Origin: Isochrysis galbana | Lineage: Eukaryota; Haptophyta; Isochrysidales; Isochrysidaceae | Assembly (NCBI GenBank): GCA_018136815.1 | Contig: CM030931.1 | Location: 1,043,511-1,107,510 of the forward strand | DNA: 64,000 nt | Direction: 5' to 3' | In this document: in pieces, positions 1 through 10,330 of the stretch | How positions within the stretch are numbered: position 1 is the first letter of the stretch | Layout of the letters: each line of letters begins with the position of its first letter | Notes under the pieces: model-generated | Databases searched by the model: none | Told to the model about the DNA's origin: nothing | Seen by the model: the letters and a program-made list of their open reading frames with translations, nothing else | Made by a program: the position numbers and the translations under genes

Positions 1-6
1 CATGGC

Positions 7-277
7 CCTCCTGTCGCCAGCCGCCCCCCTTCGCCCGTTTGCTAACGCAAACAGGGCCCGTTTCTTACCGCACTCCATCGGGGGGGGCGCAAATTCCCCC
101 CTCTCCCTCTCTCCATTCTCCTCCGCCCCTCTCCCTGCGGCGCGTCGCCATGCGGCGCGCCACGGCCTGCTCTCAGAGGGCCTTTGGGGGCTCCCAGAGG
201 GCCAGCAAGGGCAGCTCAGGGGGCAGTGGAGGCTGGGGCTCAGCCCCTGGCCCCCCCTGCCTCTCCCACGCTTGCCA
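7..277 (+). repeat. GC-rich dispersed repeat, copy also at 23127-23397
   Basis: This stretch is nearly identical to 23127-23397: the same pyrimidine-rich leader, the same run of C-rich blocks and the same end in a CTCTCCCACGCTTGCC string, after which the two copies diverge. Its open frames are accidental products of GC-rich DNA and I do not call a gene. Related GC-rich sequence lies in the short retroelement at 26951-27709 on the other strand, so this is probably a fragment of that retroelement class. Confidence 0.7.
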
Positions 278-516
278 CGCTGGCCATTGGAGCCTCCCAG
301 TGGCCTCTGTATGCCTGGCGACCAGGGGAGGGGGGGGAGTCAGCTCGAGGGCAGGCCCATGCTGGGCGTGGGAGTGCGAGTCTCGGCCCGCGCCCACTAG
401 GGGTCTGGGCCAGAGTGTTGATTGCCCAGCCCCTGCCAAAGGGCAGGGGCTGGGGTTGATTGTACGGGCCCACCCCGGGGGGTGTCCGCGATGGAGAGGG
501 GGGGGCGCGAGGCCCC

Positions 517-539
517 CATTGACCCCCACTTATAAAAGT
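517..539 (-). promoter_or_regulatory. Hairpin-ATG module (stem ACTT/AAGT)
   Basis: On the minus strand ACTT-TTAT-AAGT (528-539) is followed after 8 nt by an ATG at 519 and an open frame beginning MGASRPPLSIADTP. A closely related sequence with a different, longer stem sits at 22038-22063. It belongs to the hairpin-before-ATG class described in the findings. This copy has no visible target-site duplication and has probably lost its 3' part. Confidence 0.5.
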
Positions 540-672
540 AGGTTGTCCGGATCTCCTCGTAGGTGCGGTGACCGAGTCGCTTGGCGAGGAAGACAAAGTA
601 CTGGCCCATGGCGAGGAGCGAGGACGCCGCTCTTGTAGGAAGGGGAGGAGAGAAGTGTGGTGGTGTGCGCAT

Positions 673-1080
673 CCGCAAGCGGCCGATTTCGACGCAGTGC
701 GCGGGGGCGGCGGGAGCGATTGGCGTGGCTGTGAGGGCGGCATACCGCACTTTGGTGCTGGTAGCGGTATCCATTTGGTGAGCGGTGACTCGAACGGCCT
801 CGTGGCGCCCCCGGTCGCGGGTCGAAGTTGGGCACTCACGGCGCGTCTTGGGGCGTGACGACGTCATCACCGGGGGCCGCAAGCGGCCGATTTTGACGCA
901 GTGCGCGGGGGCGGCGGGCGCGATTGCGTGGCTGTGAGGGCGGCATACCGCACGCACTTTGGTGTTGGTAGCGGCATCCATTTGGTGAGCGGTGACTCGA
1001 ACGGCCTCGTGGCGCCCCCGGTCGCGGGTCGAAGTTGGGTTCTCGAGCCCTTGGTGTTTTTAGCGGTTAGCGTCTTTAGT
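673..1080. repeat. 204-bp tandem repeat, two copies, with 3' flank
   Basis: The string CCGCAAGCGGCCGATTT occurs at 673 and again at 877, giving a 204-bp period. Each unit carries a CATCCATTTGGTGAGCGG block and ends near GGGTCGAAGTTGGG. The flank after the second unit (TTAGCGTCTTTAGTTTTTGCG) resembles the flank of the 203-bp array at 54151-54683. The two arrays look like diverged copies of one element. The protein frames through the units are repeats without a recognisable domain. Confidence 0.75.
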
Positions 1081-1198
1081 TTTTGCGATACTTACGTACA
1101 CGTTCAAGTCCATAAAAACATAGTGAAAATATATTGCTGTGCGTATAGAACCAGGATCTTTGGTCCAGGTCAGCTGCCGATGCCCATGGTTTCGTGTT

Positions 1199-1445
1199 TC
1201 GCTGCGAGTGGCGCGCATGAAGGCCATCGGTAAAATAATACCGGAGGGGGGCCTGAAATATATTTCCGCACGGCCGTCGTCAGAGGTCAGAGGCCTGAAA
1301 TCGGGTATTTTTCGAAAATTTTGCCGGAAGACCCCCGGTTTTTTTTTGCTGATCTCCCATACCCGAACCTATAGGGAGCTTATTTAGGCCTTCGTTTGCC
1401 CATTATCATTACAGATGGTGCCCTCCGCACCCCCCTAGTGAGTGA
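1199..1445. repeat. About 250-bp dispersed repeat, second copy at 50283-50508
   Basis: Both copies start near GCATCGGTAAAAATA, share a block around TTTTTCGAAAATTTTGCCGG, a GCTTATTTAGGCCT block, and end in CCCCCTAGTGAGTGACCGGG. Internal identity is patchy with small indels. No open frame is shared, so it is a non-coding element or the terminal part of a larger one. I cannot assign a superfamily. Confidence 0.7.
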
Positions 1446-2505
1446 CCGGGCTATTATTGACCCCTAACTTGGACATTATTCCAACGTACCCCTCAGCATG
1501 GCAGCATACTATTGGTCGAGAGGCCAACACGGCCGACCTGGCTCGCCGCCAACCTCCCGTCTATTTTTGCGCCTCAACTCTATGCCGAGGTCCCTTTCCC
1601 TACCCATTCCCATGGCATCATGAGTGAGTGATCAGTCTGAGCAAGCCCACCCGCCCTATGAACCTTTTACTAAAAAACCAAGTGAACCACCCTTTCGTCA
1701 CCAGACGTGCTACCGAAACTGTGACAGCGGCTGACTGTATGCCGGCTGGAACCCCACAGAGCGAGCTCATGCCTAGGACATGCTCATGTAAAGCTGTCCA
1801 GACGCAGTCGCGCATATGCCATGGCACACTAGCGTGCATGCATGACCTGCTTGACCAGTGCACTCAAGAGTTCTCATGCCATACGATCCCCATCCCGCTT
1901 CATGCAGCTCTGCTGACAATGCGACTACGAGATTTTCTTTCGTCAAGCTCCACAACTACAGCAAGGATTTCCTCTGTTCCCTACACCATTCACGAAGGGG
2001 CTAGTGCCTCGCGTGAAGCACAACGCTCTCAATACGCGACAAGCACACGCACACCTGCCGGCTACGTGTGGGTGGACTGCTTCTTTTACGGTTTCTGGAT
2101 GGAAGAGGCAAAAGCTCGAGGTGCTGGCATGCTATCTGATAGCAGCCCGAACGCCGCGCACGCATCACAACAGGCTGCACTAATCGTTTGCTGATTGTAT
2201 GCACACATATTTGAGCTTACGTATTAGACCATGAATTCTTTACGCTTTCTGTCTGCTACGCATTGATGTTTAGAATGCACCATACGGAACCGGCATCTTG
2301 TGTGCTCATACCATGAATGAATTTGTCGCAACATGACCTACTCGATGAGAACCAGGTATTGCTGCATTGCATCGCATAAAGATCTTGAATTGTTCTGTGT
2401 GTGCGTGAAATGTGGCACAACCAAGGCGTCGTTAGTGCGTCTACTGTTCATCTACTGCATCGGAGGGGTTTACTAGCCCGATGGACCCGCGTGGGACTAG
2501 GCGGG
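1446..2505. other. No supported gene
   Basis: About 1 kb of lower-GC sequence. One frame on the plus strand (1628-2194) stays open for 188 codons, but its first in-frame ATG is internal, it matches no family I know and it has no visible splice context. It could be an exon of an unrecognised gene. I see no repeat shared with the rest of the window. Confidence 0.3.
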
Positions 2506-2509
2506 TATA

Positions 2510-2735
2510 TATGTGTATATAATTCTTAATAGTCTTGCCTCGCGCGCGGCCCTGGGGGGATTAAAAAATATTCTTAAAAATTCCCGCTACTTGTGCGACG
2601 TGAGGCAGAGTGCTTATGAACCTCCCTACTATCCAACCCTAACCCCTGTCCCCTGTCAACCCCCTTCCCCTTCCCCAGTTCCCTCTTTAGCGGAGAAGCT
2701 GGTTCCGGGGAGGCCGTGCGCGCTGCTTCGGCCAG
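2510..2735 (-). mobile_element. 3' end of an ORF1-type retroelement
   Basis: Read on the minus strand this matches 61350-61495, the end of the intact ORF1-only element: the segment encoding the last ORF1 residues (GGAACCAGCTTCTCCG), a G-rich stretch, TTGGRTAGTAGGGAGG, then GCGGGAATTTTTAAGAA and a T-rich tail. Only the 3' part is present, as expected for 5' truncation during reverse transcription. Confidence 0.7.
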
Positions 2736-2792
2736 GAGTCGGAGAGAAGGGGGCGGGAGCCTGTGGCTTCTCCTGTGCTTTATCATTGCTTG

Positions 2793-4690
2793 AAAAAAAA
2801 ACTTCTTAATAATCTCGCCGCACGCGCGACCTTGCACAGTATCTCCGCAGCCTCGCCCGCTTCCTTTCACTCCCCCTCCACCTGCCTTGCGGCTCGTCCC
2901 CTCGTGCGCTACCTAGGGGCTGGGTGTAGTGGGTTTCCAGTGGCAGACGGCCTGTTTCTCACCTTCCTCCTGTGCCGTCGGGCTACCGGCTGATGTGTAT
3001 CCGTTTCTTGTGTTGGGTGTCAAGCGGTTGCGGTCAGTGTGACAAAGGCCTGTTGTCGGTTGGTGGGCGGTTCGCGGCGAGGGGTCGCTTGGTTAGGCAA
3101 GTCGCTCTGCTATGTTGAGGGCTTTCGCTACCAGGGATAGATTCGTGTTCATGATTAGGGCGCCTTTGTTGTTAGTTGAGAAGACAGGGGCGCTGAGGTC
3201 GTGTGGAGATTTGATTTTCGGCTTCCTTCCCTGGGTGGCCTTGCGCGTGCGTGCGGTTGAGAAGTCGTCCGGAGGTTCACGACCTCTAACGAGGACTGTG
3301 AACCTGCTTAGAACTCTCTCGATAACCGGTACGTGGTGGAAGGTGCGGTTTTCAAATTCCACCTTGTAGAAGTCGCTAATGATGTATCTCCATGCTATTA
3401 GGTAGAGGGCTTTGAGGCTATCCGGCGTCGGGGAGTTCGGGTATGCAAATAGTCTGTCTTTGTTTTTTTGAGTCGTCGATCTGTCTTTCGCCGGGGTGTA
3501 TCCCGCTACGATTCTATGGTTTGAAATATCTGGAGCGTGGACGGGCATCTAGCTAGGTGCGTCGAGTTCTCCCTGTGTTTCCCGCAGAGCCTACACTTTG
3601 TAGTGGTCGCCGCTGCGAAGCGGTTACGTGATCCTAGCCTCCTATGTGTGACGTGTTTGAAGTGCGGGTGTTTGTCTGTGTGTTTTAACAGGGGGTGAGT
3701 GTAGAGTTTCGCCACGTGCTTCCATTCGTCGTGCGTCAGGTCTATCTTGCGGGCCCACGCTTCCCGCGCTGACTGAGGTTTGCTGCGGGAGCCATCTCCC
3801 TTGAGCTCTCGTGTTATATCCGACACGGTGATTTGGTCTAGTTGCGTCTTTTCGCTAAGCGTGTACTCGTCCGCGAGAGGGAATTCGAGGTGTTTCGGGC
3901 CTTTCAGCCCATTTTCCCATTTAGCGGGAGCGTAGTAATGATTTTCTTCGCCCGGTTTTGCCACCTCGGTGGTGCTTGTGGTCTCTCCTAGATAGTTGGT
4001 GTTAGTATATATCCATATGTTATTCATTCTAGTGATGTACGTATCGCTCTCGGAGACTCTGGTTTCTCTAGGTGCGTCTGCCGGCGTTGCGGACGCGCTT
4101 GGCGTCTCCGTGCTCCCTTCGGTGGGGGCCGGGTCAGGGGGCGGGGACTCTCTCGCTTTCGCCAGGAGGTGCGAGACATGTTGCACCACCCGCTCCCACG
4201 AGTCAAGGAATTCCGTTTTGTGTATTCTGCTCCCCTTGTGATCGAATATTTCGGGGAGGTGCTCTAGGTATTGTGCGCAGTCTTCACGTGTGTAGGGCTC
4301 CGTGAGGTCTTCATCTTTATAGATGTTGTGTGCAACATGTGTTTGGAGGGATTCCCATAGGCTGATCCACGCCCCGCGCTTGAGCGGCGGTGGATCGTGG
4401 GGGTTGTGCCATATTGGCTGCGACAGCGCTCCTTCTCTCGTGAGTCTCGTGCGACGTATTTCCAGGGTCCTGAAGTTCGCCAAAGCGTCCTTCCAGAATG
4501 TCGGCAGTGCCGGGTTCCCCCTGATGCTGCAGGTGAGCGTCTTTATGGGGATCGAGGATAAAACGGCCCCGCGGCCGAGCCCGGTTCGGCAGAACCACGC
4601 GTCGAGCGCGTGTTTCCAAATGGCCTTCCTCGCATTGAGGTAGTTTAGTATCCATTTCGTTTGTAGAGCTCTCACGTGCGTCGTCCAGTG
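2793..4690 (-). mobile_element. 5'-truncated LINE copy: ORF2 C-terminus plus 3'UTR
   Basis: On the minus strand the copy runs from the ORF2 C-terminal region (4675 downwards) through a 3'UTR to GCGAGATTATTAAGAAG and a run of T at 2793. The 3'UTR is shared with the copies ending at 9021, 41511 and 59602: GAGCCGCAAGGCAGGTGGAG, CCCAGCCCCTAGGTAG. At 4690 it abuts a gypsy integrase fragment. No target-site duplication was identified here. Confidence 0.75.
3093..4675 (-). pseudogene. LINE ORF2 C-terminal fragment, frameshifted
   Basis: The fragment lacks the endonuclease and reverse transcriptase and begins in the region after the RT (ALQTKWILNYLNARKAIWK). It contains the C-terminal zinc finger typical of LINE ORF2, CRLCGKHRENSTHLARC, about 350 residues in. 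The frame breaks near 3506-3548, and the rest (TPAKDRSTTQKNKDRLFAYP up to LVAKALNIAERLA) continues in another frame to 3093. The same C-terminus is intact in the copy at 9352-10183, so the break is a mutation. It is not a functional gene. Confidence 0.8.
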
Positions 4691-4699
4691 TAGGAGGCC

Positions 4700-5255
4700 G
4701 ATACGTCGTCTCGACGGCTCCCACGCACGACTTCATCAAGGGCTCTCGAGGCTTCGACAAGCTCCTCGTTTTCGTGGACTCGCTCACTCGTTGGATCGAG
4801 GCGGCCCCTCACAACGGCGACCCCTCGAGTGCCGACGCTCTTCACGCCTTCATGCCGTATGTCGTTTCTCGGCACGGAGTACCAAGGCAACTTCGCTCGG
4901 ACTCCGGCAGCAACCTAGCTAGCCAACTCACCTCGATCATCCTCGAGCGCACCAGCACCGACTTGCGGCTGAGCACACCTCATCATCACGAGAGCGTGGG
5001 CCTGGTGGAACGAGCTCAGCAGACCTTGATCAACATGGCTCGCGCTACCGATGAAGGCGATGGTCATTGGGTCGATCATCTCCCGTTCTTTTTAATGAGC
5101 ATGCGCGCTTCCGCCAATCGCATTACCCGCATGTCGCCTGCTGCCTTGCTCTATGGCCGTGAGCTTCACCTGCCTGCCTAGCTTTCTGATCCATCTGACA
5201 CTGGTCCACCTCCCGAGTTACCTCAGGAAATTCGTTCGTACGCTTGGAAAATGCA
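4700..5255 (+). pseudogene. Ty3/gypsy-type integrase core fragment
   Basis: The frame reads DFIKGSRGFDKLLVFVDSLTRW, then LRSDSGSN, then ESVGLVERAQQTL, giving the D, D and E positions of a retroviral-type integrase catalytic core, followed by MSPAALLYGREL as in gypsy polyproteins. An in-frame TAG at 5179-5181 interrupts it; the same frame then continues as LSDPSDTGPPPELPQEIRSY. Both ends are cut by other elements: LINE on the left, a hairpin-module retroelement on the right. It is a dead fragment and the only gypsy pol sequence seen in the window. Confidence 0.8.
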
Positions 5256-5260
5256 TTAGC

Positions 5261-5351
5261 GTGGGTGGTTCCTCCCCCACGGCGGGGGAGGCGTGGAGAG
5301 AGGTGGAGGCGCTCGTGCCCCGCCATGCGTGAACCAAGTATAAACTTAGTT
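5261..5351 (-). mobile_element. Hairpin-headed retroelement fragment
   Basis: On the minus strand the fragment begins with the hairpin AACTAAGT-TTAT-ACTTGGTT (5332-5351). After CACGC comes an ATG (5326) and a frame reading MAGHERLHLSPRLPRRGGG. It matches the first 90 bp of the retroelement at 26951-27709 and the fragment at 23905-23998. Only the 5' portion is present and it abuts the gypsy fragment. Confidence 0.65.
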
Positions 5352-5525
5352 GGCAAATATTAGTAGTAGTAGTCGGTAACCAAAGCAGGAGCAGCTCGGG
5401 GTAGGAGGTAGCAAGCAGTGACGCTCTCATCACCCAAGTATCACTACACGCTTTCGCCTCTTAAAGATATCTAGTTTTACCGCCTCTGCAATGGCCTCTC
5501 AACATTTTCAGAATTGCAAAATGTT

Positions 5526-8500
5526 TCACCATTCAACCTCCTCAACACTTGATGTACTCTGTAGATCCAATTGATCGGTGTCACCGACTTCAAGGCCAAA
5601 AGAGGAAGATTCACCGCGGTGTGCTTCTTCCTGCGCCGCATTTTCTAGTTGTGCTTGGATGCGCAAGGCCCGCAATTGCCGAGCGCGCTCCATGTAGTAG
5701 TTGTCATCACGAACAATCTCGTGCTGCAACGTATCCGGGTTTGGTTGAGATTCAATGACCTTGTCAGTGAGGACCGTCACTAAAGCTGTTGGTACGTTGG
5801 CCAATGCGGGCTGAACCTCGGTGATTGTCAAAGGCGATGAGGCTTCTGACGTAGCTAAGTGTTCACGAGTTGCGGCAGTTGAAGGCTCGGAGCCCGTGTG
5901 AGTTGGGAAGTTTCTGGATGCTGATTGCGCAACAACCTCACGCAAGGTGGCAACCGTAGCGTGAGGCCTTGGGCTAACCGATGGGCTATTGCCCCCCACA
6001 TCACCACTGCTCGAAGAGGAAGACAAAATTCTCATTTCCCCCATCTCAGACTCCGCGGCGCGTCGATGTTGTTGTGGATGGAAATGGAAAGGAGCGGGGA
6101 TAGTGCCAGGAAACTTTTGCGCGTTCCCTTGCGAAGTGCCTAAGGAGGAACATTGAGAAATCATTCGTCTCTCCGCATCCACCATATTATGTGGTACCCG
6201 TGCTGAAATTGCAGGGGAACTCTCGCGCTGTATGAGTACGCTATTTGAGGCTGCGCTTGAGGTTGCCTGAGACGACAAAGGGAGCTCACTTGTTGCACGT
6301 TCACTTCGGATACACGAAGGCAAGGTGGTTGCCTCATGGTCGCGTCCCATATACATTGAAGAAATGTTGGCTTCAAGCGGTGCCTGTGCAACCATTCTTT
6401 TGTCAGGTGAGGCCTCAAGTATCGATGAATGACGGCTACCTTCCGAATCTGAGAAGTGTTGGTCAGGTGTTATGCGTAAACGTTCCTCTTGGGAGGGTTC
6501 TTCTTTATTGAAGCCCGCTGAGCCGTGCAACACATTGAGCATACAAGTAGGGCGTGCAGTGCGTGAGAGGTTGACTGGAATGGGCGACGACGCCGACGAC
6601 TGCGGTGACGCCTCAACGGTCAGAGTACCGAGAACATTGCCGCCGGGATTTAAGATGCCATGTTGCAACTCCTCAATCACCACGGGAAGTGTGAATTCGT
6701 CCTCCTTATGGGGAGATGACCTGTCTCCATCTTGGATAGTAGCTGACTCCAACATAGCTGCTTTCATGGCCTCATTTGAGGAATCTACATGGAGTTTCTG
6801 ACTTGTAGAGTGCTGAAGCGGCCTCTCAGCAACACCATGCAATTCAGCTTGCTGCTGTCCACACACATTTGCAGTAGAGATCACACGCAAATCGGCAATG
6901 GCGGATGTCAACTCCTCCACACGCTTCCTCATCCACTCGCCTTCTCTTACAAGACGGTTGAAAACTTCTTCATTTGTTGATGACTTCCTCATCCACTCGC
7001 CTTCCCTGACGAGACGGTTGAAAACTTCTTCATTTTTTGCTGACCGCATTGACTCCAATCGCTGCATGTTGTCGGCATGCTGAGCGTCCATGCTGTGCCG
7101 AAGCACCGCTAGCTCCCGTGAGACGGATTCCACTGCTAGTAATGCTTGGGCCATTCTGTCTTCCCACAGAGCCTCCTTCTCACGTTGCTGTGCCTGTGCT
7201 TCACGCAAAGAGGATTCTTGTCGTGCAATTATTGCCTCACGCTCACTGCTCGCAGCGGCACTACGTTCAGCCAAGGCAGTGATTCGCACCATCTCCTTTG
7301 ATGCATATTCCGCAGCTAATGCGGCGTCACGAGAACATGCCTCACATTTCCGTTGCCACTCATTGAGCTGCGAACGCGCGACAGTCAACTCGACCTCTAG
7401 CGCGCGCCTTTGCTGCTGCTGTGCTTCTTCTCGCGCTTCTGCAACGGCCCTCGCCCTCTCCGCGTCTGCGCGCAGGGCCTCAAGATCTCGTACGGCACGT
7501 TCAGCTGTCTTGATAGCATGAACTGCCTCCCGCTCATTCGCCTCAAATTTCTGTTTTAGCTCCTCATAGTTTGCATGGGCGTATTCGGCTTGCCGCTCCA
7601 GCATCCGAACCTGAGCTTGCCTGCCTTCTTCTCTGGCAAGAGCCGCTGCCTCTGCCTTGTCGGCTTGGATGCGCTTAGCCCTGGTTTGCTCTAAGGTGAT
7701 TTTCCGTCTTGTGCACTCTTCCATCGATGTCACCCAACGCTCACTAACTGGAGGGCGGAGAAGCATCGATGTCCCGGAGCGGAGAAGCGCCTCATAAGCA
7801 TGAAATGATGCTCGGGCAGGGACTTCCATGAGCTTGCGCTCTTCGATGGCCTGCACGAGCTCAGCCACGAAATCTGACTCATTCTGTGCAAAGGTCTTAT
7901 CTTGGTCTTCTTCGTTGTGCCCAAAAAGATTTGCCGAGATTCTCACTTCGTGTACAGCAGCAGCGACTTCCAGAGAAGCTCGAGATACCTCAATGTATGA
8001 GTCCGCCACATTGTCTTCTCCGAGCTGAGATGGTTCGCTCAACTTGTAGGAGGTGACCTCGAGCTGGGAGGCGTCACTCATTGTTGCAGTTAGTGGATCT
8101 GACAAGGCGACCAAGCTGTTGCGTACATGCCTCAGCTTTGCAGATTTTTCAATGCGTGTACCCAAAGCAGCATGTGTTTGCAGCAGTAGAAGTCCTGTCT
8201 CAACCAATTGAGCCTGTAATCGATGCTGGGCTTCACGAGATTCCGCGAGATCCGCGATGAGGCGATTGATAATTTCGCTTGCATGACGATGCAAGGCACA
8301 ATATGCATTGCGTGCAACTGCACATGTGTCGAGCACTTTGGCGATTTTAGTTGCGGCTTCAGTAGCACGTCCGGCAACATTGTCAGCTGCAAGGACGGTA
8401 TCTGTCAAGGCCAATCTCAGCCGACTTATCAGCTTATCGCGGTCTTTGATCAATGCTTGGCGCTCGAGAAGTTGCTGCTTGATTGATTGTAGCTCTGCCG

Positions 8501-8645
8501 TCTGAGCGGTCGCAGCGGCATGGACAACGCGCAGCTCATTTTGCTGCGCAGCTACATGCACGTCCATATCGCCCAGCATAGTTACGACATCCTCGTATTC
8601 GGTCGCGCTGACGACACGTCGGCCGGCCTCGGCGGCAGCCGCCAT
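5526..8645 (-). CDS. Large coiled-coil protein of unknown function
   Basis: A single uninterrupted frame of 1039 codons starts at ATG 8645. The first half, about residues 10-580, is rich in Ala, Glu, Arg and Gln with heptad-like spacing, typical of long coiled coils. The second half is Ser/Thr/Pro-rich and probably disordered. Around residues 535-575 a 20-residue unit (NEEVFNRLVREGEWMRK plus three) is present twice, from a 60-bp DNA duplication at 6926-7045. I recognise no catalytic domain, signal peptide or membrane segment. A cytoskeletal or scaffold role would be a guess. The shared upstream element at 8707-8832 lies just before the gene. Confidence 0.8.
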   Translation of the reverse strand: MAAAAEAGRRVVSATEYEDVVTMLGDMDVHVAAQQNELRVVHAAATAQTAELQSIKQQLLERQALIKDRDKLISRLRLALTDTVLAADNVAGRATEAATKIAKVLDTCAVARNAYCALHRHASEIINRLIADLAESREAQHRLQAQLVETGLLLLQTHAALGTRIEKSAKLRHVRNSLVALSDPLTATMSDASQLEVTSYKLSEPSQLGEDNVADSYIEVSRASLEVAAAVHEVRISANLFGHNEEDQDKTFAQNESDFVAELVQAIEERKLMEVPARASFHAYEALLRSGTSMLLRPPVSERWVTSMEECTRRKITLEQTRAKRIQADKAEAAALAREEGRQAQVRMLERQAEYAHANYEELKQKFEANEREAVHAIKTAERAVRDLEALRADAERARAVAEAREEAQQQQRRALEVELTVARSQLNEWQRKCEACSRDAALAAEYASKEMVRITALAERSAAASSEREAIIARQESSLREAQAQQREKEALWEDRMAQALLAVESVSRELAVLRHSMDAQHADNMQRLESMRSAKNEEVFNRLVREGEWMRKSSTNEEVFNRLVREGEWMRKRVEELTSAIADLRVISTANVCGQQQAELHGVAERPLQHSTSQKLHVDSSNEAMKAAMLESATIQDGDRSSPHKEDEFTLPVVIEELQHGILNPGGNVLGTLTVEASPQSSASSPIPVNLSRTARPTCMLNVLHGSAGFNKEEPSQEERLRITPDQHFSDSEGSRHSSILEASPDKRMVAQAPLEANISSMYMGRDHEATTLPSCIRSERATSELPLSSQATSSAASNSVLIQRESSPAISARVPHNMVDAERRMISQCSSLGTSQGNAQKFPGTIPAPFHFHPQQHRRAAESEMGEMRILSSSSSSGDVGGNSPSVSPRPHATVATLREVVAQSASRNFPTHTGSEPSTAATREHLATSEASSPLTITEVQPALANVPTALVTVLTDKVIESQPNPDTLQHEIVRDDNYYMERARQLRALRIQAQLENAAQEEAHRGESSSFGLEVGDTDQLDLQSTSSVEEVEW

Positions 8646-8706
8646 GGCTGCTCGCTCCCGCCCTTTTCAGTCACTCGAGGTCGACTGGTAGAGTTTTCTG
8701 ATTGTC

Positions 8707-8832
8707 CATAAGGTGGTTCTTGTCAGAGTTTTCTTCTTGTCCTAGTTTAATGCTAGTGCTGAGGGATCGTGCCTCATCGGCAACGGAGCCACGGAGCCCT
8801 ACCCCGCGATGGGGGTGTGCGCGGTTGGGTAT
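8707..8832 (-). promoter_or_regulatory. Shared upstream element of the coiled-coil gene
   Basis: In gene orientation: a CCCCATCGCGGGG inverted repeat, then GGCTCCGTTGCCGATGA, then GCACTAG, a TTAAACT-like block and AAAACTCTGAC, ending about 60-130 nt before the ATG at 8645. Essentially the same string precedes genes starting at 34603, 16183 and 25576, always in the same orientation relative to the gene. It probably contains promoter and transcription start. A transposon fragment is the alternative. Confidence 0.6.
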
Positions 8833-8894
8833 GACGTGAGTTTTTTTTTGGAAGGGCCCAAATTTTGTTGTCAAAATTTGAGGGTTGGGCACCT

Positions 8895-8962
8895 AAATTT
8901 TGATCAAAATTTTGACGCTTTCGCTTTCGCATATATTCTGTATTCTGTATTCTGTATTCTGT
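8895..8962. repeat. 18-bp AT palindrome and TATTCTG heptamer repeat
   Basis: AAATTTTGATCAAAATTT (8895-8912) is a perfect palindrome. Just after it TATTCTG is repeated about four times (8934-8962). No gene is attached to either. Confidence 0.6.
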
Positions 8963-9020
8963 CCTAAAAAAATCTGAAGTCTGAAGAATCAGGCTAATAC
9001 CGCTAGCCGCTAGCTATAAA

Positions 9021-10185
9021 AAAACTTCTTAATATTCTCGCCGCGCGCGCGACTACGCACCCTTATTGTGCTGCCACGCCCGCTACTCTCATCTCCCCTC
9101 CACCTGCCTTGCGGCTCGTCCCTCGTGCACTACCTAGGGGCTGGGTGTTTGGGGTTTCCTGCAGCAGGCGGTGTGCTCCGATCCCCGATAGGTTTTCCAC
9201 TCCTTCCTCCTGCGCCATCGGGCTATCGGTTTCCATGTTTTCTTGTTGAGTCCGTGAGTCCGTGAGGTGGGCGGTTAAATCGCGGGGAGTTTTGAGGGCG
9301 GGGGGCAGGTAGGCGGGTGAGACGTGGGACACGGCTTTGTGTTGTGCGCGGTTAGGCGAGTCTATCCATTATGCGGAGCGCTTGCGCTACCGCGGACAGG
9401 TTCATGCCCAGCGTTAGCGTGCCTTTGTCGTTGATCGTAAAGACGGGGGCGCATAGTTCTCGCGGGGTCTTGAGCTTGGGTTTTCTTCCCAGGGAGGCTT
9501 TGCTGGTGCGTGCGGCCGAGGGTCTCTCCGGGGGTACGAGGCCTCTGGCGAGTACTGTGAATCTACTCAGGGTCTTTTCGATGACCGGCACGTGGTGGAA
9601 GGTATAGTTGTCAAATTCTGCTTTGTAGAAGTCACCTATTATGTACCTCCATGCTATGAGGTAGAGAGCTTTGAGGCTGTCGGGTGTCGGGGCGTTCGGG
9701 TATACGAACAGTCTATCCTTGAGTTTCTGGACCGTCGATCTGTTTCTATCAGGCGTGTAGCCTGTCACAGCTTCTACGGTCAGGAAGATTTGTTGTGTGG
9801 AAGGGCATCTGGCCAGGTGTGTCGAACTTTCGCGGTGTTTACCGCAAAGTCTGCATCTCGTGGTGGTCGCCGTGGCGAACCGGTTTCGTGTGCCTAGCCT
9901 TCTGTGGGTGATGTGCTTGAAGTGGGGGTGCTTATCCGTGTGTTTTAACATGGGGTGTGTGTAGAGTTTTGCCACGTGCATCCACTCGTCTTGGGTCAGT
10001 GCTAGCTTCCGAGCCCACGCTTCTCGGGCTGGTTGGGGTTGGGCGCTGGGGCCGCCCTTGAGGTATTCTCTCGTTATGTCGGACACGGTGATTTGGTCTA
10101 GTTGCTTTTTATCGTTGAGTGTGTATTCGTCCGCTAGCGGGTATTCTAAGTGTTTCGGGCCTTTTAGCCCGCTTTCCCATTTGGC
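9021..10185 (-). mobile_element. 5'-truncated LINE insertion with 18-bp target-site duplication
   Basis: The direct repeat CTAGCCGCTAGCTATAAA flanks the copy (9003-9020 and 10186-10203), proving a retrotransposition insertion on the minus strand. The inserted DNA comprises the ORF2 C-terminus (9352-10183) and about 330 bp of 3'UTR, and ends in GCGAGAATATTAAGAAGTTTT. The tail is therefore a run of T in sense orientation, not A. Confidence 0.9.
9352..10183 (-). pseudogene. LINE ORF2 C-terminus, 5' truncated
   Basis: The open frame enters from the truncation point with KGPKHLEYPLADEYTL and has the zinc finger CRLCGKHRESSTHLARC around 55-70 residues into the SDITREYLKGG portion. It ends LSAVAQALRIMDRLA. 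The remaining frame is intact, so the copy is young, but no endonuclease or RT is present. Confidence 0.85.
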
Positions 10186-10215
10186 CTAGCCGCTAGCTAT
10201 AAAGCACCACGCACA

Positions 10216-10330
10216 AACTATTGTTATAGTTTTAGCGATGGAGCGCGCGCCGACCGCTCCCACCTCCTAGCCCCCCGCCGCCACGACGCCCCACCGGGGC
10301 CGTGATAGGGCCCAGCCCGGAGGCTTCCCC
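10216..10330 (+). mobile_element. 5' end of ORF1-type retroelement (hairpin AACTAT/ATAGTT)
   Basis: AACTATTGTTATAGTT (10216-10231) forms a 6-bp stem with a TGTT loop. After TTAGCG the ATG at 10238 opens MERAPTAPTS, as in the intact element at 59935. A TAG follows shortly and the sequence is cut near 10330, where an inverted second copy begins. Confidence 0.7.

Noticed and set aside
1628..2194. 188-codon plus-strand frame as a gene
   Set aside because: No ATG at its start, no recognisable domain and no splice or promoter context; left as unsupported.
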